Of a DNA stretch of 64,000 nucleotides, positions 7,931-16,033 are shown one piece after another (position 1 is the first letter of the stretch; the number at the start of each line of letters is the position of its first letter). The notes beneath the pieces are model-generated. The model worked only from the letters and a program-made list of their open reading frames with translations, was not told the origin of the DNA and did not search any database. The position numbers and the translations under genes are program-made. Origin of the DNA: Rhodobacteraceae bacterium IMCC1909 (GTDB taxonomy: Bacteria > Pseudomonadota > Alphaproteobacteria > Rhodobacterales > Rhodobacteraceae). The DNA lies in the NCBI GenBank assembly GCA_030704425.1, contig JAPDHM010000002.1:496001-560000 (forward strand), read 5' to 3'.

Positions 7931-9016
7931 TCATAATGACGCTGTGGCGTGTTTGGTCGGCTGTGCATCGTAGATGTTTGCGACGCGGACAGATTTGCCT
8001 GAACTTGCCGCGGTGGTAACTGCTTCGACAATTTCAAGGGACTTCAGCCCCTCTAAACCTGACACCAAAGGGGCTGCACGACCACTGATCACATCAGAGA
8101 AATGCCGCACCTGCACGGCCAAAGGATCTTCTATCGAACAGGTTAAAGTCGTGGCGGAAATCGGCGTCCACCAATCGGGCTTTGACGCGTGACGCCACAC
8201 CCGGAGATCGGGAAGTGACAGGCCGCCTTGCGATCCGCCAATCAGATAGCAGCTTTCATTTGTTGCCGGGTAAGCGGGGTTCTCACGCGCTGTTAGTTCC
8301 CAACTCCAGGGCGCGACAATGCTATCGGACACGGAAATCGAAGCTATGGCACCAGACGCGAATGACAAAATGGCAGTGGCGAGATCTTCGTTCTCAAAAC
8401 CTCGAATAGACGGAACTGCAATGGCGCGCACTTCGGTGACCTCACCGCAAAAGTGCCGCAGAAGATCGACATCGTGCACAAGATTTACAGATATCGGCCC
8501 CGCACCTTTTTGGGTGCGCCAGGGTGCAAGGTCAAAATAATGGTCGGGCTTGTAAAACCAGCATGTGGCCTGAACAGATCGCACGGATCCGATCATTCCA
8601 TCGTCAATTGCCTGTTTTGCTGAACGTACCATGCCATTGTAACGGCGATGATGCCCGACCAACAGAGGCACTCCTGCCGCAGCCGCGGCATCGGTCAGCA
8701 ATTTGGCTTCGCCGGCAGTTACAGCGATTGGTTTCTCGATAAGAACCGGGCATTCATTCGCGATGCAAGCCAGCCCCTGATCAACATGGAGAGGCGTAGG
8801 CGTCGCCAGTATAATCCCGTCTGAACCGCCGTTCGACAACAGCTCATCCAATGACGCAAATACGGGAACACCAAGAAGACGGGCCTCTTGTTGTCCACCT
8901 TCGCTTTGCTCGACGACGCCGGACAATTCCACGCCGGGCGTTCTGCACAGAATATTCGCATGGCGCTTCCCAATAAGGCCGAGGCCGACAACTGCAATTC
9001 GCGTGATATCCGACAA
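7931..9016 (-). CDS. Gfo/Idh/MocA-family NAD(P)-dependent dehydrogenase
   Basis: A 361-residue oxidoreductase with an N-terminal Rossmann fold (IAVVGLGLIGKRH), the EKPIAV signature with the conserved Lys, and a C-terminal alpha/beta domain. The start is a TTG at 9016, with AAAGGA 8 bp upstream. Family members oxidise cyclitols, sugars or similar polyols. Next to quiC it could oxidise a cyclic polyol acid such as a quinate or shikimate derivative towards dehydroshikimate (inference; classical quinate dehydrogenases belong to other families). The 157-bp gap to quiC has no terminator I could see, so cotranscription is plausible. Confidence 0.8.
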   Translation of the reverse strand: MSDITRIAVVGLGLIGKRHANILCRTPGVELSGVVEQSEGGQQEARLLGVPVFASLDELLSNGGSDGIILATPTPLHVDQGLACIANECPVLIEKPIAVTAGEAKLLTDAAAAAGVPLLVGHHRRYNGMVRSAKQAIDDGMIGSVRSVQATCWFYKPDHYFDLAPWRTQKGAGPISVNLVHDVDLLRHFCGEVTEVRAIAVPSIRGFENEDLATAILSFASGAIASISVSDSIVAPWSWELTARENPAYPATNESCYLIGGSQGGLSLPDLRVWRHASKPDWWTPISATTLTCSIEDPLAVQVRHFSDVISGRAAPLVSGLEGLKSLEIVEAVTTAASSGKSVRVANIYDAQPTKHATASL

Positions 9017-9127
9017 CGTTGGAATCCTTTCTGGTATCGGATGTACTTAGCCTAATTTTTTTGATAATATCAATATCATCAGACGTTTTTTATTTTAACC
9101 GATGTATTTTTGGTTTGCGGTGCCGCC

Positions 9128-9139
9128 TATACCGGTATA
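9128..9139. promoter_or_regulatory. Palindrome TATACCGGTATA, candidate GntR operator
   Basis: A perfect 12-bp palindrome lies between the divergent Gfo/Idh and GntR genes, 38 bp before the GntR start. FCD-type GntR regulators bind short palindromes, often in such divergent promoters. The link to this regulator is inferred from position only. Confidence 0.45.
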
Positions 9140-9176
9140 AAATGACAAGCGGAAATTAAGGTATCACACAAAGCCC

Positions 9177-9863
9177 ATGGCAAAATCGCGCAACATAGTC
9201 GGCTCCACAACTTATCAAAATATTAAACGTGACATTATATTTGGAAAACTGGCGCCTGCGTCCAAGCTGAAGCTGGAAGCGTTGCGAGAGCGTTATTCGG
9301 CCAGCATGTCCACTTTACGAGAGACTTTGAACCGTTTGGCAAGCGAGGGGTTTGTCGATGCTGAAGAGCAACGCGGGTTTTTCGTTTCGGCTGTGTCGTC
9401 GGAAGATCTTGTGGAAATCGCGAACTTGCGCGTTCTGCTCGAATGCCACGCTCTGCTTTTGTCGATTAAAAACGGGGACGCAGATTGGGAAGGTAATCTG
9501 GTGGCAGCGCATCACAAGCTGCACATCATGGAAAAGAAAATGCTGAATGGTGAATTGACCGCTGCGGAAGATTGGAAGCGCTACGACTGGGAATTCCACA
9601 AAGCACTGATCGCTGCCTGCGGGTCACAAAATCTTTTGTCACTTCATTCGGTGCTTTTTGATAAATATCTGCGATACCAGATGCTTGTACTGACCCATCG
9701 CGGAGAGAAAGCAGTTCATGAGCATAGCGAACTGCTGGATGCTGCCCTAAGGCGGGACGAAACCCGCGCCACAGATATCCTTCGACTGCATATTGAACGC
9801 GGGCTTAACCACTCGGCCGCTGTGTTCCAAAGTGCGGGTGCTGAATCTACCCAACCGGTTTGA
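9177..9863 (+). CDS. GntR-family regulator, FCD subfamily
   Basis: A 228-residue protein with an N-terminal winged helix (about residues 10-75, with the recognition part YSASMSTLRETLNRLASEGFV) and an all-helical FCD ligand domain (about 85-215). In the FCD domain the metal- or ligand-binding pattern is seen in YDWEFHKAL, then HSVLFDKY and HSELLDAAL. FCD regulators are usually repressors released by a pathway acid. It diverges from the Gfo/Idh-quiC pair and precedes the TRAP-sulfatase operon, so it probably controls both and senses the transported acid or an intermediate. The ribosome site is weak. Confidence 0.85.
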   Translation: MAKSRNIVGSTTYQNIKRDIIFGKLAPASKLKLEALRERYSASMSTLRETLNRLASEGFVDAEEQRGFFVSAVSSEDLVEIANLRVLLECHALLLSIKNGDADWEGNLVAAHHKLHIMEKKMLNGELTAAEDWKRYDWEFHKALIAACGSQNLLSLHSVLFDKYLRYQMLVLTHRGEKAVHEHSELLDAALRRDETRATDILRLHIERGLNHSAAVFQSAGAESTQPV

Positions 9864-9987
9864 GCGATGATCCCGACAAGATTTGACCTTCGGCAAATTC
9901 ATCTAGATTCCACAATTACCACCCGCAACCACTTTGCAATCATCGCATTGAATCTTATTGGATTCTGCAGCGCAGATAATAATAGTT

Positions 9988-10005
9988 GGTATTTTTAAAA
10001 ATATC
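9988..10005. promoter_or_regulatory. AT-rich near-palindrome upstream of the TRAP operon
   Basis: GGTATTTTTAAAAATATC is an 18-bp near-perfect palindrome (one mismatched pair) about 110 bp before the TRAP binding-protein gene. It could be an operator or promoter element. It differs from the palindrome at 9128, so a shared regulator is not shown. Confidence 0.3.
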
Positions 10006-10114
10006 TGGTACTTTTAATTCTATCATTTATGGAGAGGTGTATAGGCCAATTTAGCCTTGTTAAAATGGCTGCAACGTCAATTACCGCTCAAGAAAACAAG
10101 GGAGATACCAAATA

Positions 10115-11101
10115 ATGACGCCATCAATCATCAAAAATGTCGCTTCCGGCTTATGTGCCGCTGCCATGCTGGCCACACCCGGCATAGCGCAGGAGAAAGT
10201 TGAACTTATCTGGTCAAGCACGATGTCGGCCACGCACTATCGCGCAACGATGCTCGACACCGTCTTCGGCGCATGTCTGGGCGACGAGTTCGAATTCACG
10301 CCATACCATGGCGCAACATTGTTCAAGCAGGGCACCGAACTGACCGCGATGCAGCGCGGCAACCTCGATATGGCCCCGATTGCCATTCCTGACCTATATA
10401 ATCAGGTTCCGGAATCGAGCATTCTTTCAACTGCCTATTTGTATTCCGACTATGACCACATGCGCAGAGTTTGGGCTTCGGGTGTGCTTGAGGATCTCCT
10501 CGCCACAATTCAGGACAAGGCTGGTATCGTCGTTCTAGACAACAACTATATTGGCACGCGCCAAGTCAATCTGAAAGGCGACAAGGTTATCAAAACACCT
10601 GAAGACATGGCCGGCATCAAGCTCCGCATGCCTGGCGGCGAAGTCTGGCAGTTCATTGGCGAAGCTTTGGGTGCCAATCCGACGCCAGTTGCATTTACAG
10701 AGGTTTACACTGCTCTTCAAACCGGCGCAGTTGACGGTCAGGACAATCCCTATACCGGCACCCAGCGGATGAAATTCTACGAAGTGACGGATCAGATTGT
10801 TTTGACCAACCACCTGGTCGCTAACAACTTGTTTTCTGTCTCCCGTTCCAAGTGGGATTCATTGACTGAGGCGCAACAAACCAAACTGCGTTCCTGTGCT
10901 GTCGAGTATCGCAAGGCGTTCGAGGGACGCATTCTTGAAGATGAGCAGTCCTTGCGCGCTTTCTTCGAAGGCGAAGGTCTAAATGTATACGACCCGGATC
11001 GCGATGCATTCCGCAACCACGTTCTTGGCGTCTACATGGACTCCAAATACGCGTCAGACTGGCCTGAAGGCCTTATCGACGCGATCAACGCGGTCGAGTA
11101 G
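10115..11101 (+). CDS. TRAP transporter solute-binding protein (DctP family)
   Basis: A 328-residue periplasmic protein. The signal peptide is residues 1-25 (ATPGIAQE, cleavage after IAQ). The DctP fold shows in TPEDMAGIKLRMPGG, with an Arg that normally grips the carboxylate of the ligand, and in EVYTALQTGAVDGQDNP, the family signature around the hinge. It binds an organic acid and hands it to the QM permease encoded next. GGGAG precedes the ATG. Context with quiC suggests a cyclic acid ligand such as quinate, shikimate or a sulfated derivative. A strong hairpin follows the gene. Confidence 0.9.
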   Translation: MTPSIIKNVASGLCAAAMLATPGIAQEKVELIWSSTMSATHYRATMLDTVFGACLGDEFEFTPYHGATLFKQGTELTAMQRGNLDMAPIAIPDLYNQVPESSILSTAYLYSDYDHMRRVWASGVLEDLLATIQDKAGIVVLDNNYIGTRQVNLKGDKVIKTPEDMAGIKLRMPGGEVWQFIGEALGANPTPVAFTEVYTALQTGAVDGQDNPYTGTQRMKFYEVTDQIVLTNHLVANNLFSVSRSKWDSLTEAQQTKLRSCAVEYRKAFEGRILEDEQSLRAFFEGEGLNVYDPDRDAFRNHVLGVYMDSKYASDWPEGLIDAINAVE

Positions 11102-11114
11102 TATCGATTAGGAT

Positions 11115-11140
11115 GGGGCGGCTAATACGCCGCCCCTTTT
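11115..11140 (+). terminator. Hairpin with T-run between TRAP P and Q genes
   Basis: GGGGCGGC and GCCGCCCC form an 8-bp stem with a six-base loop (11115-11136), directly followed by TTTT. It looks like a rho-independent or partial terminator that lets the binding protein be made in excess over the membrane subunits. Confidence 0.8.
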
Positions 11141-11165
11141 CAATTCGGTTAGGGGCGAAACCACG

Positions 11166-11681
11166 ATGATAAAGGCGATTGAGAAGGGGCGGCAATTTGC
11201 GGAAGGCATTGCTGCGCTTATGCTTGGTTCAATGTTCGTCTGCTTCCTTACCCAGATTGGGTTCAGATATATTCTGGGTTGGCCGGTAGGCTGGACCATT
11301 GAGTACGTGTCCATGACGTGGCTTTGGGGCATCCTTTTTGGCTACGCCTTCGTTGTTCGCAACCCCGAAATCATTCGGTTGGACATTGTCTATACGGCGA
11401 TGCCGCGAAACATTCAGCGTGCAATGGACGTGATCGCCCAGACTTTTTGTGCCGCGGTTATGCTTTGGTCGCTTCCCCAAGCAATCGATTATATTAACTT
11501 TATGCAGATCGAAAGAACTGCCTATATGCGGGTCAATTTCGCTCTGCTTTTCTCGATATACGTGCCGTTCTCAATCGCGGTCAGCATTCGCTGCCTGATG
11601 TCGGCTTGGGATGCGCTGCGCGGCCACCCTGATGATCCGGCGGTTTTGGGCGAGACGAAAGAATGCGACTGCAATGTTTGA
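11166..11681 (+). CDS. TRAP transporter small membrane subunit (DctQ family)
   Basis: A 171-residue inner-membrane protein with four predicted helices (about 15-37, 48-68, 90-110, 128-150). The segment WPVGWTIEYVSMTWLWGILFG contains the typical W-x-E-x-x-S pattern of DctQ proteins around the second helix. It pairs with the large DctM subunit to form the sodium-driven permease. Its 3' end overlaps the DctM start by 8 bp, indicating coupled translation. Confidence 0.88.
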   Translation: MIKAIEKGRQFAEGIAALMLGSMFVCFLTQIGFRYILGWPVGWTIEYVSMTWLWGILFGYAFVVRNPEIIRLDIVYTAMPRNIQRAMDVIAQTFCAAVMLWSLPQAIDYINFMQIERTAYMRVNFALLFSIYVPFSIAVSIRCLMSAWDALRGHPDDPAVLGETKECDCNV

Positions 11682-12969
11682 GCCATTCACACTGTCAATT
11701 ATCCTGATGGTCGTTCTGACGGTCTTTGGGCTGTCGATCGGCATCGCGATGCTGATTGGAACCATCATGTACCTGGCCCTTGCAGGCTGGGATACCTCAA
11801 TCGCCACGGAAACCGTGCTGCAAGGACTGTTCAACACGTACACCCTTTTAGCCATCCCACTCTTCATCCTTGCTGCCGATATAATGAATGTTGGCTCTTT
11901 ATCGGATCGCCTGCTGCGGTTTGCCGAGGCGCTGGTCGGCCGGTTCCGGGGTGGGCTGGGGCATGTGAACGTGGTGTCCAGCCTTATCTTTTCTGGCATG
12001 TCCGGTTCTGCCGTCGCCGACGCCGTTGGCATGGGCAAAATCGTTATCAACATGATGACCAAGGACGGAAAATATACCAAATCCTACGCTGCCGCTATAA
12101 CTGCAGCGACGGCCACCGTCGGCCCGATCATTCCGCCATCACTACCGATGATTATGTACGCTCTTGTCTCGGACGCCTCGATCGGTTTTCTATTCGCCGC
12201 CGGCATCTTGCCAGGGCTGCTGATGGGCCTGATGATGGCGGGCACCAATGCCTATATTGCACACAAGCGGGATTTCCCGGTGGAAGAACCAACGCCATTG
12301 CGTGACATTCCCCGCCTAACCTGGGAGGCCTTTCCGGCTCTGATGCTGCCAGTTATTCTGCTAGGCGGTATCTATGGCGGTGTCATGACCCCGACCGAGG
12401 CCGCCGCAGTAGCGGCGTTTTACGCTTTGCTGATCTCAGTCTTGTTTTACAGGTCAGTCAGTTTCAAAGCATTCTTTGGTGCACTACGCAGCAGCTCGCG
12501 GTCAACCGCAGCAGTCGGAGTGCTGATTATGGGCGCGATGGCGTTCAACTATGTCATCACGCGCGAGAACATACCCGGCTCTCTCGCCGCGTTCATGGCA
12601 CAATTCGAACTGTCCCCAATCTGGTTCCTGATTGCACTCAACGCCCTGTTCCTGCTGTTGGGTGCCGTCCTTGAACCCGGCCCAATCTTATTGATCGTCG
12701 TGCCGATCTTCATTCCAACGGTTGATGCCATGGATATTGATCTGGTGCATTTCGGGGTGATCGTTGTCATCAACGCAATGATTGGGCTGGTCACGCCGCC
12801 GGTGGGGATGCTGTTATTCATCGTCACAAATGTCACCGGGGCAAAAGTTGGCCACATCATTCGTGATGTCCTACCGTTTCTGTTCATTCTGATCTGCGCG
12901 TTGCTGATCGTCACGATCTGGGAGGACTTCGTACTCTTCGTCCCGCGTCTGCTTGGTTACACCGGATGA
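11674..12969 (+). CDS. TRAP transporter large membrane subunit (DctM family)
   Basis: A 431-residue inner-membrane protein with about twelve hydrophobic segments. Hallmarks are the repeated pattern seen in AIPLFILAADIMNVG, MSGSAVADAVGMGKI, GPIIPPSLPMIMYAL and, in the second half, GGIYGGVMTPTEAAAV and GLVTPPVGMLLFIV. It forms the translocation path of the transporter. The start was set at 11674 (MFEPFTLSI) because the longer frame only adds a charged stretch lying inside the Q gene. The first sulfatase gene overlaps its stop by 4 bp, so transporter and sulfatases are one operon. Confidence 0.9.
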   Translation: MFEPFTLSIILMVVLTVFGLSIGIAMLIGTIMYLALAGWDTSIATETVLQGLFNTYTLLAIPLFILAADIMNVGSLSDRLLRFAEALVGRFRGGLGHVNVVSSLIFSGMSGSAVADAVGMGKIVINMMTKDGKYTKSYAAAITAATATVGPIIPPSLPMIMYALVSDASIGFLFAAGILPGLLMGLMMAGTNAYIAHKRDFPVEEPTPLRDIPRLTWEAFPALMLPVILLGGIYGGVMTPTEAAAVAAFYALLISVLFYRSVSFKAFFGALRSSSRSTAAVGVLIMGAMAFNYVITRENIPGSLAAFMAQFELSPIWFLIALNALFLLLGAVLEPGPILLIVVPIFIPTVDAMDIDLVHFGVIVVINAMIGLVTPPVGMLLFIVTNVTGAKVGHIIRDVLPFLFILICALLIVTIWEDFVLFVPRLLGYTG

Positions 12970-14414
12970 GAGTGAAAGAGCGGCCAAATGTTCTTTTGAT
13001 CTGCGCCGATCACTGGCCCGCTGAATTGCTGGGTGTTGCGGGCCACCCGATCATCAAGACACCTGGCCTGGACGAAATCGCTTTTACCGGGACCCGGTTC
13101 ACGAATTGCTATACTGAATGTCCAGTGTGCATTCCTGCCCGCCGCACTTTGATGACCGGCCAATCGCCGCGCAGCCATGGCGACAGAACGTTTTCTGAAA
13201 AGATGCCGATACCGGATGTCACGACGCTTCCCCAAGCGTTCCGCGATGCCGGGTATCAGGCAGACGCCGTGGGCAAGCTGCACGTTTACCCCCAGCGGGA
13301 TCGCATCGGTTTTGACAGCGTCCTTCTGGACGAAGAAGGCCGGACGCAATTCGGGATGGTTGATGACTATGACATGTTTCTTGGGGATCTTGGCCACACC
13401 GGGCGTCAATACGATCATGGGATGTCGACAAACCAATATGACTGGCGGCCCTGGCACCTTGATGAAGACCTGCATGTAACGAACTGGGCGACGCGCAACA
13501 TGGCGCGGACTATCAAACGGCGCGATCCGACCCGTCCAGCCTTTTGGTACCTTGGGTACCGCCACCCGCACCCCCCGCTCGTGCCTTTGCAGGCCTATGT
13601 GGATTTATACCGCGATATCGGGATCGACCCGCCATATTGCGGTGATTGGGTACACGCGAATGACAACGACCCGCCGTACGCCCTGGCTGCGATGCAAGGT
13701 CGGGTGCGGCTGCACTCTGATCCTGCCATTCTAGAGGCGCGGCGCGCTTTTTACGCGCTATGCACGCAGATCGACCATCAAATCCGCTGGCTGATTGGAA
13801 CGTTGCAACAGGAAGGTATTCTGGACAACACAATCATCGTATTCATGTCCGATCACGGGGACATGCTGGGCAACCACGGCACCGTGGCCAAGCGATTGTT
13901 CTATGAAAGCTCTGCAAATGTCCCGATGATCATTATGGGCACGAAGGAATCTCCGCAGTTATTCGAAAGTGGGACAGACGACCGCCTGATGGGGCTTGCC
14001 GATGTGATGCCCACATTGCTGAACATGTGCGGAATTGACGTCCCCGCGTCAGTCGACGGTACGTCGATGGCTTCCGGTGACACCAAGGACCATATATATG
14101 GCGAATGGGGCGAAGACGACACCGCGTGCCGAATGGTCCGAGATGAGCGGTTCAAACTGATTTACTATGCCGTTGGAAATCACTTTCAGCTCTTCGATTT
14201 GCAGGAAGATCCGCAAGAGCTAGTGAACCTTGGGGGCCAATCGCAGGTGGCCGATGTGCAGGCGCGCCTGACAGAAACCCTTCGCGGCGAACTTTATGGG
14301 TCAGACCTGGAATGGCTCGACGGGCGTGAGTTTATTGGGCGGCCGAACCAGCCTTATACGTGGCAAGCGCACCGACACCTGCATTTTCAAAGAGGCGAGG
14401 GCTGGCCGCGTTGA
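12966..14414 (+). CDS. Cytoplasmic type I sulfatase (482 aa)
   Basis: An alkaline-phosphatase-fold hydrolase with the formylglycine motif C-I-P-A-R at Cys55, the N-terminal metal segment NVLLICADHW, the conserved SDHGDMLGNHG block, and a conserved Lys-containing segment after it (TVAKRLFYE). It should remove sulfate from an organic ester after Cys55 is converted to formylglycine. There is no signal peptide, so it acts in the cytoplasm. The gene overlaps the TRAP M gene by 4 bp, which couples uptake to desulfation. A phosphonate or phosphodiester hydrolase of the same superfamily is an alternative, but the CxPxR motif favours sulfatase. Confidence 0.85.
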   Translation: MRVKERPNVLLICADHWPAELLGVAGHPIIKTPGLDEIAFTGTRFTNCYTECPVCIPARRTLMTGQSPRSHGDRTFSEKMPIPDVTTLPQAFRDAGYQADAVGKLHVYPQRDRIGFDSVLLDEEGRTQFGMVDDYDMFLGDLGHTGRQYDHGMSTNQYDWRPWHLDEDLHVTNWATRNMARTIKRRDPTRPAFWYLGYRHPHPPLVPLQAYVDLYRDIGIDPPYCGDWVHANDNDPPYALAAMQGRVRLHSDPAILEARRAFYALCTQIDHQIRWLIGTLQQEGILDNTIIVFMSDHGDMLGNHGTVAKRLFYESSANVPMIIMGTKESPQLFESGTDDRLMGLADVMPTLLNMCGIDVPASVDGTSMASGDTKDHIYGEWGEDDTACRMVRDERFKLIYYAVGNHFQLFDLQEDPQELVNLGGQSQVADVQARLTETLRGELYGSDLEWLDGREFIGRPNQPYTWQAHRHLHFQRGEGWPR

Positions 14415-14445
14415 AAGGCGTGTCGGCCCTAAAGGAGACATAATA

Positions 14446-15972
14446 ATGCGTACAATTTTTGTTCTGTTTGACAGCCTCAACCGATCGGCGCTTGGTTGCT
14501 ACGGCGGATCGATCGATACGCCCAACTTCAACCGCCTCGCCGCAAAAAGTGCAGTGTTCGACAACCACTATGTCGGGTCAATGCCCTGTATGCCCGCGCG
14601 TCGTGACATGCATACGGGGCGGTTGAATTTTCTGCACCGAAGCTGGGGCCCGCTAGAGCCTTTTGACGATAGTTTTGTTGCGAAACTTCGGGAAAACGGC
14701 ATCTACACGCACCTGACCAGCGACCATAATCATTATTTTGAGGACGGTGGCGCGACCTATCACAACCGATTTAACACCTATGATTTCATCCGTGGGCAGG
14801 AAAGCGATACCTGGGTCGCCATGGTGAAACCGCCGCTGCAACGGTTCCGCGAGCAGTACCACGAAAAGCAATTTGGCGGTGCACGTTCACCGATGCGTAT
14901 TCAGGGGATGATTAACGAAACACGGTTCAAGGCGGACAAGGATTTTCCGGTTCATAAATGCTTCGACGCGGCGTTGGAATTCCTTGATACGAATGGAGAA
15001 GAGGATAACTGGTTTCTGCAACTTGAATGCTTTGATCCACACGAACCCTTCGCAGCGCCAGGAAGCTTTCGGGAAGCGTTCCCGACCACGTATTCTGGCC
15101 CAATTTATACATGGCCACAGTATAGAAATTCATCCGAAGATTCCAAAACTGAGGTCGCGGAAATACGTGCCAACTATGGGGCATTGGTGGCGTTTTGTGA
15201 TCAGCAGCTTGGACGGCTTCTCGACCATCTTGATGACCATGACATGTGGCGTGACACGACAATTGTGCTGACAACCGATCACGGCTTTATGCTTGGCGAA
15301 CACGAGTGGTGGGGCAAATTAAGGATGCCGTTCTTCAACGAAATCGCGCACATTCCGCTTTTGATCCATGACCCTGTGATGCCAGACAGTTGGGGCCTGA
15401 GAATTGGTGCTTTGACCCAGACGACCGATTTAGCGCCGACCTTTCTGGACATCTTTGGAATTTCCAAAGACAAGCATATTTGTGGGTCGTCTTTTATGCC
15501 TTTGATCCGGGGAGAGACAGCCTCTATCAGAGAGCTTGCGATCTACGGCGTCTTTGGCGCGGCGGTAAATGCAACCGATGGTCGCCATACCTATTTCCTC
15601 TACCCCGATGAGATGGACGAAACACCGCTTTTTGAGTACACGCTCATGCCAATGCACTCTACCAGTCTATTTGCGATGCGCGAGCTGGAGGATGCAGAAC
15701 TGGTCCGTGGTTTCGACTTTACCAAAGGTGCGCCAGTACTGAAAGTTCCTGCCTTAAGCGATGCAAATCGCCCACCGATGCAGGGTGGGGGTTTCGCGGA
15801 TGTCAGAACGCGGCTTTATGATCTGTCAACTGACCCCAAACAGGAAAAACCATTTCGCGATAACAAAATTGAAGCGGGCATGAACGCGAGCATTGCAAAG
15901 GAGTTGATGCGCCACGAAGCACCAGCCGAAATCTATGATCGCTTTGGTCTGAATCAGGGCTCCGCGGCATGA
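14446..15972 (+). CDS. Sulfatase-family hydrolase (508 aa, paralogue 1)
   Basis: Formylglycine motif C-M-P-A-R at Cys48, N-terminal FVLFDSLNRSALGCYGG, and LTTDHGFMLGEHEWWGK as the distal metal and substrate block. No signal peptide. The ATG at 14446 follows AAAGGAGA and gives exactly the same length as the next gene, its paralogue; the longer open frame starting at 14296 lies within the previous sulfatase gene and was rejected. Expected to hydrolyse a sulfate ester in the cytoplasm. The two paralogues keep the same order of motifs but differ throughout, so the duplication is not recent and they may act on different positions of one substrate (inference). Confidence 0.85.
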   Translation: MRTIFVLFDSLNRSALGCYGGSIDTPNFNRLAAKSAVFDNHYVGSMPCMPARRDMHTGRLNFLHRSWGPLEPFDDSFVAKLRENGIYTHLTSDHNHYFEDGGATYHNRFNTYDFIRGQESDTWVAMVKPPLQRFREQYHEKQFGGARSPMRIQGMINETRFKADKDFPVHKCFDAALEFLDTNGEEDNWFLQLECFDPHEPFAAPGSFREAFPTTYSGPIYTWPQYRNSSEDSKTEVAEIRANYGALVAFCDQQLGRLLDHLDDHDMWRDTTIVLTTDHGFMLGEHEWWGKLRMPFFNEIAHIPLLIHDPVMPDSWGLRIGALTQTTDLAPTFLDIFGISKDKHICGSSFMPLIRGETASIRELAIYGVFGAAVNATDGRHTYFLYPDEMDETPLFEYTLMPMHSTSLFAMRELEDAELVRGFDFTKGAPVLKVPALSDANRPPMQGGGFADVRTRLYDLSTDPKQEKPFRDNKIEAGMNASIAKELMRHEAPAEIYDRFGLNQGSAA

Positions 15973-16033
15973 TCTTGCTAGCTTTCAATCCGCGCATGAT
16001 TTGTGCGCCACTTAAACCCAGAAGACAGCGTCC

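Noticed and set aside
14296-14445. 50-residue N-terminal extension of the second sulfatase
   Set aside because: It lies within the first sulfatase gene; the ATG at 14446 has AAAGGAGA upstream and gives the same length as the paralogue.
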